Program-made: the position numbers and the translations under genes
The notes under the pieces: generated by a model
Databases searched by the model: none
What the model saw: the letters and a program-made list of their open reading frames with translations, nothing else
What the model was told of the DNA's origin: nothing
Part shown: positions 42,847-52,217 of the stretch, in pieces
Layout of the letters: each line of letters begins with the position of its first letter
Numbering within the stretch: position 1 is the stretch's first letter
NCBI RefSeq assembly: GCF_900167945.1
Contig: NZ_FUZA01000008.1
Span: 124,001-188,000 of the forward strand
Source of the DNA: Dyadobacter psychrophilus
Lineage (GTDB): Bacteria > Bacteroidota > Bacteroidia > Cytophagales > Spirosomataceae
Length of the DNA: 64,000 nucleotides
Direction of reading: 5' to 3'

Positions 42847-44103
42847 TCAGGCCCTGACCAATTCTATGATGGCAATTTCGGGCAAAATACCTACACGACC
42901 AGGATAACCTAAATAGCCAAAGCCACGGTTAACATACAAATGCTGCTCATTTTCTGTGTATAATCCTGCCCATTGTTTATATCTGTATTGCACAGGGCTC
43001 CACTTCAACCCACCAATTTCCACACCAAACTGCATGCCGTGCGTATGCCCTGCCAACGCCAGATCAATGTCTTTGTATTTTGGTAAAACCTGTGCCTGCC
43101 AATGGCTGGGATCATGGGAAAGCAATATTTTAACAGGAAAATCATCCGTATGCTGGTAAGCCTTTTCCAGATTTCCGTATTTGGCAAAATTACCCGCGCC
43201 CCAATTCTGGATGCCTATAAGTCCAATTTCTTCACCATCGACACGGATCGCGCGGTTTTCATCCAGCATTAAATTCCAGCCCAATAACTGATGCGCTTTT
43301 CGCAGATCTGCCAGATTGCTTTGCTTGGATTCAATGCTCGGCCATTGAAAATAATCGCCATAATCATGATTTCCCAAAACAGAGTGCACGCCCAGCGGCG
43401 CTTTTACTTTGTTAAAAATGTCAATGTACTCACGCACTTCCAACGCACGGTCATTAACGAGATCGCCCGTAAAAAATGCAATGTCCGGCTTCTCCTTCAT
43501 CAGCATTTCAACGCCTCCTTTTACAGCCGTTTTGTTAAAAAAGCTCCCGGAATGAATGTCCGACAACTGCGCAATTTTGATCCCGTCAAATGCTTTGGGA
43601 AGATTTTTCAGCGGAATACGAACCCGGCGAATGCGGTAATCGTGTGCACCGGAGATAATTCCATAAGCAAAAGTGCCCATAAGCCCCGCTCCCGCCACCA
43701 TAGCCGTAGTTGCCAGAAACTGAGACCTCGGAATAGTAGGTTCGCCAGTCACAGGAGAAACCGGCGCGGCCGAAGGAAAGAAAAAGCTTGCTATCCACTG
43801 TAAAAAACGGCGAATGTCGTCCAGGAACAAAAGAAAAACGGCCAGAAGTTTAGACAAATAAGGAATTGCAATGAAAGCGACAATGAATGTTCGCGTAGTG
43901 CTTTTGAGATAATCAGGCGGGAGCAATTGCATGATAATGTAAGCGCCTAATGTGAGTGCTGTAAAAACCCAGTAGGCTCCGCCGATCCAGCGTTGGGTAA
44001 GCGGCGTTAAATTCCGGATTGCAAAACGCAGTCCCTGCCACACGTACCAGTCAATTGCGAAGAGGATGAAGGTTAAAAATATAAAAAAGAATGTTCTGTT
44101 CAT
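42847..44103 (-). CDS. Membrane-anchored metallophosphoesterase, YkuE-like
   Basis: A 418-residue protein. The N-terminal 165 residues contain four to five TM segments. The C-terminal calcineurin-like domain (about 175-418) has the metal motifs LSDIHSGSF (DxH), FFTGDLVNDR (GD), LGNHDYGD (GNHD), LLSHDP (H) and AGHTHGMQFG (GHTH). Related bacterial enzymes hydrolyse phosphodiesters or lipid pyrophosphates such as UDP-diacylglucosamine at the membrane. The substrate is not known here. The flanking genes give no clue. Confidence 0.87.
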   Translation of the reverse strand: MNRTFFFIFLTFILFAIDWYVWQGLRFAIRNLTPLTQRWIGGAYWVFTALTLGAYIIMQLLPPDYLKSTTRTFIVAFIAIPYLSKLLAVFLLFLDDIRRFLQWIASFFFPSAAPVSPVTGEPTIPRSQFLATTAMVAGAGLMGTFAYGIISGAHDYRIRRVRIPLKNLPKAFDGIKIAQLSDIHSGSFFNKTAVKGGVEMLMKEKPDIAFFTGDLVNDRALEVREYIDIFNKVKAPLGVHSVLGNHDYGDYFQWPSIESKQSNLADLRKAHQLLGWNLMLDENRAIRVDGEEIGLIGIQNWGAGNFAKYGNLEKAYQHTDDFPVKILLSHDPSHWQAQVLPKYKDIDLALAGHTHGMQFGVEIGGLKWSPVQYRYKQWAGLYTENEQHLYVNRGFGYLGYPGRVGILPEIAIIELVRA

Positions 44104-44245
44104 TTTGGGGTAATCATTATGATATTGCTCGTTAACACCGCTCAGAATTTTCTCGTTCGGTGACTAAAAAAGAATGTAGCCGATTGTACAACAATGGAGC
44201 ATTGAGCAAGTTAAAGGTTCGTTTTCAAAGCTGAGCGGCATTTAG

Positions 44246-44253
44246 TAATTTTG
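44246..44253 (+). promoter_or_regulatory. -7 promoter element of the small gene at 44275
   Basis: TAATTTTG matches TAnnTTTG, 21 bases before the ATG at 44275. Confidence 0.4.
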
Positions 44254-44274
44254 AACTTACTAAACGAAAGAAAT

Positions 44275-44496
44275 ATGCCGGAATTTGATTTTAAGCGCTT
44301 TCATATCCGTTCCATGAATGCCGGTTCGGACCAGGAGCGTGCGCAGATCAACCAGGAACTGAAAGACTTATATGCGTCTCTTTCTGAGGAAGATAAAGCT
44401 GTTTTTAACCAACAATTACAGAAATTTCTTGCCAGGGAAGTAAGCAGGATCAAGTCGGATTACGAGTCCGTCCATGGTCTTGACCGGCCCAACTAG
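44275..44496 (+). CDS. Small helical hypothetical protein
   Basis: A 73-residue acidic, helix-rich cytoplasmic protein (MPEFDFKRFHIRSMNAGSDQ, then QINQELKDLYASLSEEDKA). No Cys, no signal peptide and no known domain were recognised. A longer version from a TTG at 44251 overlaps the promoter, so the ATG is preferred. It converges on algH with a 12-base gap. Confidence 0.6.
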   Translation: MPEFDFKRFHIRSMNAGSDQERAQINQELKDLYASLSEEDKAVFNQQLQKFLAREVSRIKSDYESVHGLDRPN

Positions 44497-44508
44497 TCAG
44501 GTTATCGC

Positions 44509-45057
44509 TCAGTTCAGCCTCGGATCTATGGGGTAGTGGGCAATGGAACGATATTCGCCGCCCATATTGCGCAGGATCTCGCGCCAGAAGTTTTCAGGTG
44601 GCGTTGTGAAGAGGAAATCAGAGTTTGTGCTGGAAACGATCCACGAATCCTGTTTTAATTCGTCCTCGAGCTGGCCGCCGCTCCAGCCGGAATATCCGAT
44701 AAAAAAGCGGATATCATCTGCGTGAAATGTGTTGAGATTTAAAAGCATTTTTACGCTGTCAAAATCCCCTCCCCAATAAACATTTTGCATAATCTCCGTC
44801 CCGCCAGCCACCAGATCGGGCCGCCTGTGAATGAAATGCAGCGTATTTTTCTCAACAGGCCCCCCCAAATGCAAAGCAATGTCCTGATAAATGGTCTCGT
44901 CCAGAACATCCCCCAGAAAAAGATCGGTAATTTGGTTCAGCACAAAGCCGAAGCTGCCCTGCTCATTGTGTTCGCACATCAATATAACGCCTCTTTCAAA
45001 ATTGGGATCTCCAAGAAACGGTTTGGCAATTAAAAGACTTCCTTTTGAAATTTTCAT
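44509..45057 (-). CDS. YqgE/AlgH family protein
   Basis: About 182 residues (186 if the ATG at 45069 is used). Family hallmarks are GSLLIAKPFLGDPNFERGVILMCEHN at the N-terminus, GSFGFVLNQ and LHLGGPVEKNTLHFIH, then FFIGYSGWSGGQLEDEL. The fold is known from structures, but the biochemical role is not settled (first linked to alginate regulation in Pseudomonas). The start at 45057 places eight residues before LIAKP, as in E. coli YqgE. Confidence 0.9.
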   Translation of the reverse strand: MKISKGSLLIAKPFLGDPNFERGVILMCEHNEQGSFGFVLNQITDLFLGDVLDETIYQDIALHLGGPVEKNTLHFIHRRPDLVAGGTEIMQNVYWGGDFDSVKMLLNLNTFHADDIRFFIGYSGWSGGQLEDELKQDSWIVSSTNSDFLFTTPPENFWREILRNMGGEYRSIAHYPIDPRLN

Positions 45058-45188
45058 GGCTGATGGCATAGTGAGTATGGCTTTAAATTATCAAAAACGT
45101 AATATATTTAATTTTTAGCAACAATTTCGCGGCATTTAACAAAAGGAATTAATCGTTTACCTATTTTCGGCCAAATCGAAAAAAAGAT

Positions 45189-45713
45189 ATGCCATATATA
45201 AAAACTGTGCGAGGCTTTAATCCCGCGTTTGGGGAAAATTGCTGGCTTGCGGAAAACGCTACGGTGGTGGGCGATGTGGTGATGGGCAGCCATTGTACGG
45301 TTTGGTTCAATGCCGTGGTTCGGGGCGATGTGAACAGCATTCGCATTGGTAATTATTCCAATATTCAGGATGGGGCTGTGATTCACTGCACTTATCAGCG
45401 TTTTGCCACAACTATTGGCAGTTACGTGTCCGTGGCGCACAACGCAATTGTCCACGGATGTACGATAGAGGATCACGTGCTGATTGGCATGGGCGCTATC
45501 GTGATGGACGGGGCCGTGATCGGAACGGGATCGATTGTGGCGGCTGGCGCCATTGTCACCCAGGGAACAAAAGTCCCCCCCGGGACGATTTATGCGGGCA
45601 ATCCGGCAAAATATTTGAAAGATGTTTCGACGGAACTGAATGCTGCCATTGACCGGACGGCCAATAACTATATTACTTATTCGGGCTGGTTCCGGGAAGA
45701 GGAAGGGAAATGA
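45189..45713 (+). CDS. Gamma-class carbonic anhydrase family protein
   Basis: A 174-residue left-handed beta-helix protein built from hexapeptide repeats (for example VVGDVVMGSHCTVWFNAVVRGD). The probable zinc His residues fall in AVIHCTYQ and VAHNAIVHGCTI. Members hydrate CO2 or have lost activity; in this size class (YrdA/PaaY type) the function is often uncertain. A C-terminal helix (NAAIDRTANNYITYSGWF) is typical. It converges on the DedA gene with a 3-base gap. Confidence 0.88.
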   Translation: MPYIKTVRGFNPAFGENCWLAENATVVGDVVMGSHCTVWFNAVVRGDVNSIRIGNYSNIQDGAVIHCTYQRFATTIGSYVSVAHNAIVHGCTIEDHVLIGMGAIVMDGAVIGTGSIVAAGAIVTQGTKVPPGTIYAGNPAKYLKDVSTELNAAIDRTANNYITYSGWFREEEGK

Positions 45714-45716
45714 GCA

Positions 45717-46346
45717 TTAACCCATTTCCTTTCTTGCATTCAGATATCCCTTAATGACAGTAAATGTGGTGATCGCAAGGAAGAAAATGATGATATACTG
45801 AACATAGTCAACGATCCAGGGAAAGCGCTCGCCAAACAAATAGCCACCTCCCGTTAATGTTCCGATCCAGATCAGACCGCCGGCCACATTATTGATCATA
45901 AATGATGGCAACGACATTTTCACCAGTCCGGCCAGAATGGGTGCAAATGTACGCACAACCGGAAGGAAACGACTGATAATCAATGTCCTGCTGCCGTATT
46001 TATCAAAATATTTGCGCGTAGTTTCAATGTGTTTTTTCTTGAAAAAGAAAGAATCCGGCCTGTTCTCGAACATGTCGCCGAAGTATTTTCCAAAAATATA
46101 GCCGACTAGTGATCCCAAAACAGCCGCTGCAAACATGCATAACAGCAAAATGCCGATTGGAACATTCAGGATTCCTGTCCCGCAGAAAACGCCGGCCAGG
46201 AAAACCAGGTAGTCGCCTGGCAGAAAAAAAGCAAAGAATAACCCATTTTCGGCAAAAACGATAAACGTAATCACCAGCAGGCCGCCTGTGCGGATCAACT
46301 CTTCGGAATTAAGGATATATTGAAAAAACTCGGCAATTGAATTCAT
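45717..46346 (-). CDS. DedA-family membrane protein
   Basis: A 209-residue protein with about five hydrophobic segments, including FFAFFLPGDYLVFLAGVF near the N-terminus and the DedA signature ISRFLPVVRTFAPILAG, followed by NVAGGLIWIGTLTGGGYLFG. The Arg residues and the acidic PGD match functional sites. DedA proteins include flippases that recycle undecaprenyl phosphate or move phospholipids. Which activity applies here is not known. Confidence 0.9.
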   Translation of the reverse strand: MNSIAEFFQYILNSEELIRTGGLLVITFIVFAENGLFFAFFLPGDYLVFLAGVFCGTGILNVPIGILLLCMFAAAVLGSLVGYIFGKYFGDMFENRPDSFFFKKKHIETTRKYFDKYGSRTLIISRFLPVVRTFAPILAGLVKMSLPSFMINNVAGGLIWIGTLTGGGYLFGERFPWIVDYVQYIIIFFLAITTFTVIKGYLNARKEMG

Positions 46347-46397
46347 AATGCTGATTTAAAGGGCTAATCGGGACATAGGATCGCAATGCTGCCAAAT

Positions 46398-48314
46398 TTA
46401 AGCATTTTCGGATAGTTCGAGCCAGCGCATTTCCTTATCCGCCTGACTTTCGGTCAATTCCTCAATCTGCTTTGACCATTGTGCCAGCTCCGCGTGCGAA
46501 CCGCCTTCATGTAATTTGGCAACCAAAACCGCCTTCTGCTCCTCCATTTTGGCAATATCCGATTCCAATTGCTCCATTTCCTTCTGCTCTTTATAACTCA
46601 GCTTACGCTTTGGTGTAGCTGGTGCCACAGGAGCTGTCGCAACGGGAGCTGCTGTCTCCTTAACCGGCTGGATAACGTGTGTTGTATTGCTTTTGCCGCC
46701 ATTAGCATTGGTTCCCGAAGATTTCTTCTCCGCTTCCTGCTCATCCTGATATTCACGCAGCTCGGTGTAATTTCCTGGAAAATCGCTGATTCTTCCTTCT
46801 CCTTCAAATACAAAAATGTGCTGTACCAGCCTGTCAAGGAAATAACGGTCGTGGGAAACGATTACCAGGCAGCCCGGAAAATTCAGTAAAAACTCTTCAA
46901 GAACATTCAAACTTGCAATGTCCAGATCATTCGTCGGTTCATCGAGAATGAGGAAATTAGGTTGTTTGATCAATATGAGAAGTAATTGCAACCTCCGCTT
47001 CTCCCCACCGCTCAGTTTGGAAATAAAATCATACTGTTTGGAAGGCGAAAACAAGAAGGCCTGCAACAAATGTCCAACCGTAACCGTTTCGCCGGTTCCG
47101 AGTTGCACCACCTCCGCCACATCTTTCACAATATCAATTACCCTTTGATTCTCATTGAAAACAAGATCTGATTGCTTATAGTATCCAAATTGGACCGTTT
47201 CACCCTTCACGATCTGACCCTTATCAGGCATTAGTTCGCCCGTAATCATGTTCAGGAGTGTGGACTTGCCCATCCCGTTCTGACCCACAATTCCAATGCG
47301 GTCGCCCTTACGGAATGTGTATTCAAAGTTTTTGATCAATTGTCTTTCACCAAATCCTTTGCTTACATTTTCCAGCTCAATGATCTTACTGCCCAGCCTT
47401 GAAGTCCGGACATTCAATTCCATTTGTGTATCAAACTTCTTCTGGCTTGCCTTTTCTTTCAGTTCTTCAAATGCATCCACGCGATATTTCGCCTTCGTCC
47501 CACGTGCTTTGGGCTGACGGCGGATCCAGTCAAGTTCTTTTCGCATTAAGTTGCGCGCCTTGTCAATGCCGGCAGCCTCCATTTCCTCTCTTTCGGCCTT
47601 TTTTTCCAAAAAGTAAGAGTAATTGCCTTTATAAGGATAAGCAGAACCGTGATCCAGTTCGAGCATTTGATTACAAACCGTGTCGAGGAAATACCGGTCG
47701 TGCGTTACTACCAAAAGTGTTGTATTGGATGTGTTGAGGTAATTTTCGAGCCATTCCACTGTATCCAGATCCAAATGGTTGGTAGGTTCATCCAGGATCA
47801 GCAAATCGGGATCTTCCAGCAGAACTTTCGCCATAGCTACACGCTTGCGCTGACCGCCGGATAATGTTCCAAAAAGGTTCTCCGTGTGGTGAATGCCAAG
47901 ACGTCCCAGGATTTCCTTTGTCCGATATTCAAAATCCCAGGCATTGAACTTGTCCATATCTTCCATCACCTCCGCAAGCTCGTCGTGGTTATCGGTTTCA
48001 ATGGCGTGCTCATAGCGCTTAACAACTTGTGCCACAGGATTATTGGAAGAAAAAATCACGTCAATCACCGAAAGGCTCTCATCAAAAGCCGGGCTTTGGT
48101 CCAGATAACCCACCCGAATGTCTTTGCGAATGCTCACTTCTCCTTCATCGGCCGGAATTTTTCCTGTAAGAATGTTCAGAAAAGTAGTCTTGCCCGTTCC
48201 GTTCGTTCCGATGAGTGCAACTTTATCTCCCCTGCTTATTCCAAAATTGATGTTTTTAAAAAGCCACTGATCGCCAAATGACTTCGCTATATTTTCTGCT
48301 GAAAGGTAATTCAT
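46398..48314 (-). CDS. ABC-F family ATPase, Uup-like
   Basis: A 638-residue soluble protein with two ABC domains and no membrane segment. Domain 1 has Walker A GTNGTGKTT, signature LSGGQRKRVAMAK and LDEPTNHLD; domain 2 has GQNGMGKST, LSGGEKRRL and LDEPTNDLD. The inter-domain linker is highly charged, and the C-terminus holds a coiled coil (about 570-638; YKEQKEMEQLESDIAKME), as in Uup. ABC-F proteins act on stalled or translating ribosomes. A good promoter lies just upstream. Confidence 0.92.
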   Translation of the reverse strand: MNYLSAENIAKSFGDQWLFKNINFGISRGDKVALIGTNGTGKTTFLNILTGKIPADEGEVSIRKDIRVGYLDQSPAFDESLSVIDVIFSSNNPVAQVVKRYEHAIETDNHDELAEVMEDMDKFNAWDFEYRTKEILGRLGIHHTENLFGTLSGGQRKRVAMAKVLLEDPDLLILDEPTNHLDLDTVEWLENYLNTSNTTLLVVTHDRYFLDTVCNQMLELDHGSAYPYKGNYSYFLEKKAEREEMEAAGIDKARNLMRKELDWIRRQPKARGTKAKYRVDAFEELKEKASQKKFDTQMELNVRTSRLGSKIIELENVSKGFGERQLIKNFEYTFRKGDRIGIVGQNGMGKSTLLNMITGELMPDKGQIVKGETVQFGYYKQSDLVFNENQRVIDIVKDVAEVVQLGTGETVTVGHLLQAFLFSPSKQYDFISKLSGGEKRRLQLLLILIKQPNFLILDEPTNDLDIASLNVLEEFLLNFPGCLVIVSHDRYFLDRLVQHIFVFEGEGRISDFPGNYTELREYQDEQEAEKKSSGTNANGGKSNTTHVIQPVKETAAPVATAPVAPATPKRKLSYKEQKEMEQLESDIAKMEEQKAVLVAKLHEGGSHAELAQWSKQIEELTESQADKEMRWLELSENA

Positions 48315-48339
48315 GATTCAAAGTAAAATTCAATTCCTA

Positions 48340-48368
48340 CAAAGGTAGGACAGATCTCAAACAACAAA
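48340..48368 (-). promoter_or_regulatory. Promoter of the ABC-F gene
   Basis: On the minus strand TTTG (48368-48365) and TACCTTTG (48347-48340) are 17 bases apart, fitting the Bacteroidota -33/-7 pattern; the ATG is at 48314. Confidence 0.6.
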
Positions 48369-48452
48369 GAAAAAATTCGTTTTGAAAGGGTAAATAGCAT
48401 AATATTGCTCTTTATATTTAGTTATATGGTTCCATAGAACACATTTTAAATC

Positions 48453-49439
48453 ATGTCCAAGCAATTTTTTTACCTATTCTCAACCGTTTTCCTTTGTTTT
48501 AACGCAGTAGCACAAGACGCAAATTTTAAGAATTACACTCAAAAAATAGGAGGTAGCCCCCAAGTTTATGATATGGTCGCGATTCCTGGCGGCGAGTTCA
48601 TGATGGGAAGTCCTGATTCCGAAAAAGGCCGCAGGCCGGATGAAGGCCCTCAGCACAAAGTAAAAATCGAGCCCTTCTGGATGGGCAAAACAGAAGTCAT
48701 TTGGGATATTTACGATCTATATGCCTTCAAAAACATGGAAAAGGAAATGGCCGCACGTCATCCGGATCCTGACAAAAGCGTTCAAAAAACCGACGCAAGC
48801 ACCCGCCCAAGTCCTCCTTATGTAGATATGTCGTTTGGTATGGGAAGATCGGGCTATCCGGCGATCAACATGACGCAGTACGCAGCCATTCATTTTTGCA
48901 AATGGCTTTATGAGAAAACCGGTGTTTTTTACAGATTACCAACTGAGGCTGAGTGGGAATATGCCTGCCGCGCCGGATCAAAAACTGCTTACTCATTTGG
49001 TGCAGATGAATCGAAATTAGACGAATATGCGTGGCACCGCAAAAATAGCGATGCAGCTTATAAAAAGATCGGACAGAAAAAACCAAATGCGTTCGGCTTA
49101 CACGATATGCACGGAAATGTGATGGAATGGACATTAGATCAATACATTCCGGATTACTATGCCAAACAACCTGCCGGAGAAAAATACGCACCTGTAACGG
49201 AGCTTTATCCAACAGCTGTTCGCGGCGGTTCCTGGGATGATGAGCCAGCAGACCTGCGTAGCGCAGCCCGCACAGCTTCGAAACCAGAATGGAAAATCCT
49301 TGATCCGCAGCTTCCTAAAAGCGAGTGGTGGATGACAAGTGCTTCTTTTGTTGGTTTCAGGGTGGTTAGGCCGCTTAAACAACCTTCGCAGGAGGAAATT
49401 AATGCTTATTACAGTCCAAAATTGATTGAAGATTATTGA
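48453..49439 (+). CDS. Secreted formylglycine-generating-enzyme-like (SUMF1) domain protein
   Basis: A 328-residue protein with a signal peptide (1-21, FFYLFSTVFLCFNAVAQ) and a full FGE-sulfatase fold: IPGGEFMMGSPDSEKGRRPD, PFWMGKTEV, RLPTEAEWEYACRAG, LHDMHGNVMEW and AVRGGSWDDEPADLR. The C-terminal motif reads SASFVGFRVVRP, without the Cys needed in true FGE, so it probably does not make formylglycine; many such proteins bind or modify other targets. It lies 30 bases before a Tat-exported oxidoreductase and probably shares its transcript. Confidence 0.87.
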   Translation: MSKQFFYLFSTVFLCFNAVAQDANFKNYTQKIGGSPQVYDMVAIPGGEFMMGSPDSEKGRRPDEGPQHKVKIEPFWMGKTEVIWDIYDLYAFKNMEKEMAARHPDPDKSVQKTDASTRPSPPYVDMSFGMGRSGYPAINMTQYAAIHFCKWLYEKTGVFYRLPTEAEWEYACRAGSKTAYSFGADESKLDEYAWHRKNSDAAYKKIGQKKPNAFGLHDMHGNVMEWTLDQYIPDYYAKQPAGEKYAPVTELYPTAVRGGSWDDEPADLRSAARTASKPEWKILDPQLPKSEWWMTSASFVGFRVVRPLKQPSQEEINAYYSPKLIEDY

Positions 49440-49469
49440 GATCATATTTAAACTCTTAACGTAAAGGTA

Positions 49470-50813
49470 ATGGAACAAAATAGACGTGATTTTTTAAAAG
49501 CATCGGGCTTGTTTGCTGGCGGTGCAATGCTGAATCCGGTTCGCGGATACGGCTTTAACAGTGCTGTCGATGAGACGATTAAGGTCGCTCTTATCGGTTG
49601 TGGCGGAAGAGGAACAGGTGCCGCTGCGCAAGCTTTGAGCACAACCCAGAATGTCCAGATCGTTGCGATGGCAGATGCTTTTAAGGACCGTCTGGATGAA
49701 TCATACAAAAACCTGACTGCAAAAAAATACAAAAATGCAGCGGGAACGGTGGTTGATATTAAAACCAAAGTAGATGTGCCCGATGACCGTAAATTTGTAG
49801 GATTCGACGCATTCAAAAAAGCCATCGCTTTGAAAGACGTGGATGTTGTGATCTTAGCAACACCTCCGGGCTTTCGTCCTTCGCATTTTGAAGAGGCTGT
49901 AAAAAATAACAAGCACATTTTCATGGAAAAACCGGTTGCTACCGATGCACCGGGGATTCGTAAAGTGCTTGAAATTGCAGAAGAAGCTAAGAAAAAGAAA
50001 TTGAATGTGGTTGTTGGTTTGCAACGCCACTATCAGGCAAACTATCTGGCGGCTATCAAGAGAATTCACGATGGCGCAATCGGAGACGTTGTAGGTGGAC
50101 AGGTTTACTGGGTTGGCAGCAGCCCATGGATGAAGGAGCGCCAGCCGAACCAAACTGAGATGGAATACCAAATGAGAAACTGGTATTATTTCAACTGGCT
50201 TTGCGGTGACCACATTTCTGAGCAGCACGTGCACAACATTGACGTGGCTAACTGGGTGAAAAAAGGCTATCCTGTTTCAATTCAGGGCACGGGCGGTCGC
50301 GAAGTGCGTACGGGAAAAGCATATGGAGAGATTTTCGATCACCATACTTTGGATCTTGTTTACGCAGACGGAACCGTTATTTCAAGCCAATGCCGTCAGT
50401 TTGAAGGCACCTGGAATAAAGTTGATGAGGCTTTTGTAGGAACAAAAGGACGTATCGACAGTTTTGATGGTAAGAAAACAATCTTGAAAGATTACAAAGG
50501 TGGCGTGATTTATCAGCACGACGATAAAGGTGATAAAAATCCTTATCAGGTTGAGCACGACGAGTTGTTTGCTGCTATTGCGAAAGGTGAATACAAATTT
50601 GCTGATGCTGAAAATGGAGCAAAAAGTACAATGACAGCCATTATGGGCCGTATGGCGACTTATTCTGGTAAGATGATCAAGTGGGATGAAGCTTTCAATT
50701 CAGACATTAACCTGTTCCCGGACAAATTAGCCTGGGATGCTTCTCCAAAAATCCTTCCGGGCCCTGACGGACTTTATCCGGTTGCGGTTCCTGGTAAGAC
50801 GCAGGTTATTTAA
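49470..50813 (+). CDS. Tat-exported Gfo/Idh/MocA family oxidoreductase
   Basis: A 447-residue protein. The N-terminus has a twin-arginine signal (NRRDFLKASGLFAGGAM). The NAD(P)-binding Rossmann motif is VALIGCGGRGTGAAA (from about residue 38), and the family EKP motif is in IFMEKPVATDA. The C-terminal alpha/beta domain includes DHISEQHVHNIDVANWV. Such exported, cofactor-carrying enzymes are widespread in Bacteroidota and oxidise or rearrange sugars and glycosides. The substrate is unknown. It probably forms an operon with the FGE-like gene upstream. Confidence 0.9.
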   Translation: MEQNRRDFLKASGLFAGGAMLNPVRGYGFNSAVDETIKVALIGCGGRGTGAAAQALSTTQNVQIVAMADAFKDRLDESYKNLTAKKYKNAAGTVVDIKTKVDVPDDRKFVGFDAFKKAIALKDVDVVILATPPGFRPSHFEEAVKNNKHIFMEKPVATDAPGIRKVLEIAEEAKKKKLNVVVGLQRHYQANYLAAIKRIHDGAIGDVVGGQVYWVGSSPWMKERQPNQTEMEYQMRNWYYFNWLCGDHISEQHVHNIDVANWVKKGYPVSIQGTGGREVRTGKAYGEIFDHHTLDLVYADGTVISSQCRQFEGTWNKVDEAFVGTKGRIDSFDGKKTILKDYKGGVIYQHDDKGDKNPYQVEHDELFAAIAKGEYKFADAENGAKSTMTAIMGRMATYSGKMIKWDEAFNSDINLFPDKLAWDASPKILPGPDGLYPVAVPGKTQVI

Positions 50814-50827
50814 GATAAAATGCAGTA

Positions 50828-50853
50828 GAAAAGGGCTCTTAGGAGCCCTTTTC
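50828..50853. terminator. Terminator after the oxidoreductase gene
   Basis: GAAAAGGGCTC, short TTAG turn, GAGCCCTTTTC: a near-perfect palindrome with T-rich end. Confidence 0.85.
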
Positions 50854-50940
50854 TGTTTGTAAGTTGTAAGAGAAATTTCTAAATTCGATAAGGAATGTCC
50901 ATTTTGACGGAATTCAATTGTTGAACCAACGATATAGTCA

Positions 50941-51135
50941 GTGAAACTTGGCCTGAGAAACGCTGTGCTTATTCTGCTAACCGGTATGCTTTTGCTTGCG
51001 GTTGGTGCCTCACTTAGATCTGATCAACCAAAATTCAGTAATCCTGTTATCCTCACTGCCCTCGCTATTGAATTCGTTGGAACTATATGGCTAGTATTAA
51101 GCCTCAATCAAAGACGTAAACGCAATAAGATCTAG
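50941..51135 (+). CDS. Small two-TM membrane protein
   Basis: A 64-residue protein from a GTG start, with two hydrophobic helices (about 8-25 and 35-55) and a positively charged end (QRRKRNKI), suggesting cytoplasmic termini. No family was recognised. Its stop overlaps the end of the convergent aroC by four bases. The non-ATG start and small size lower confidence. Confidence 0.5.
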   Translation: MKLGLRNAVLILLTGMLLLAVGASLRSDQPKFSNPVILTALAIEFVGTIWLVLSLNQRRKRNKI

Positions 51136-52211
51136 ACTTTGCTGGCCCTGTTGCGAAGATAAAAATCAGCCAGAACCAATGCAGCCATAGCCTCTACGAT
51201 AGGAACGGCGCGCGGCACCACACATGGATCGTGACGGCCCTTTCCCTGCACAATCGCAACGTCCCCATGCTGGTCAATGCTTTCCTGATCCTGCATAATG
51301 GTGGCAACCGGCTTGAATGCTACGCGGAAATAAATATCTTCCCCATTTGAAATACCACCTTGCACTCCGCCGGAATGGTTTGTCCGCGTATGCACTTTGT
51401 CCTCATTATCTATATAAAATGCATCATTATGCTGCGAACCCAGCAATGTGACGCCTTCAAAACCGCTTCCATACTCGAATCCTTTTACCGCATTAATGCT
51501 TAACATGGCCTTGCCCATTTCAGCATGCAGTTTGTCAAATACGGGTTCGCCCCAGCCTGCCGGAACGCCTGTAATGACGCAATTCACAACACCACCCACA
51601 GAATCTCCCTGCTTTCTCACCGAGTCGATGTAATCGAACATTTGCTGTGCCATCTCCGGATCGGGACAGCGAACAGCGTTGCTCTCTGTTAATGTCAGGT
51701 CGAGTTCTTTGTATGATTTTTCGAGTTTCAATGTCCCTACCTGTGAAACATATGACTGAATGCTCACGCCCAGATCGGCCAGAAGCAACTTAGCCAGTGC
51801 GCCGGCAGCAACTCTTGCAGCCGTTTCCCGCGCCGAACTCCTGCCACCGCCCCTATAATCACGCACTCCGTATTTAACCTGATATGTATAATCAGCATGC
51901 GAAGGACGGAACTGGGCAGCAATGTGAGAATAATCTTTGCTGCGCTGATCTTCATTTCTGATAATCAGTGCAATGGGTGTTCCTGTGGTTTTGCCTTCGA
52001 ATACGCCTGAAAGCACTTCAAATTCGTCCGCTTCCTTGCGCTGCGTCGTGATCCTCGACTGGCCTGGCTTACGCCTTGTCAGCTCGCTTTGAATGAAGTC
52101 AGAATCGAAATTTACGCCCGCGGGGCATCCTTCTATAATCACACCGATTCCTGCTCCGTGCGATTCGCCGAATGTGGCTATCTTGAAAATCTTACCGTAT
52201 GTACTTCCCAT
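51132..52211 (-). CDS. aroC: Chorismate synthase
   Basis: A 359-residue enzyme catalysing the last step of the shikimate pathway: loss of phosphate from EPSP to give chorismate, with reduced FMN as cofactor. Signatures are FGESHGAGIGVIIEGCPAG, GRSSARETAARVAAGA and the C-terminal RHDPCVVPRAVPIVEAMAA. Length is standard. It starts six bases after the stop of batD on the same strand and is probably co-transcribed with it. Confidence 0.97.
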   Translation of the reverse strand: MGSTYGKIFKIATFGESHGAGIGVIIEGCPAGVNFDSDFIQSELTRRKPGQSRITTQRKEADEFEVLSGVFEGKTTGTPIALIIRNEDQRSKDYSHIAAQFRPSHADYTYQVKYGVRDYRGGGRSSARETAARVAAGALAKLLLADLGVSIQSYVSQVGTLKLEKSYKELDLTLTESNAVRCPDPEMAQQMFDYIDSVRKQGDSVGGVVNCVITGVPAGWGEPVFDKLHAEMGKAMLSINAVKGFEYGSGFEGVTLLGSQHNDAFYIDNEDKVHTRTNHSGGVQGGISNGEDIYFRVAFKPVATIMQDQESIDQHGDVAIVQGKGRHDPCVVPRAVPIVEAMAALVLADFYLRNRASKV

Positions 52212-52217
52212 TAAATT

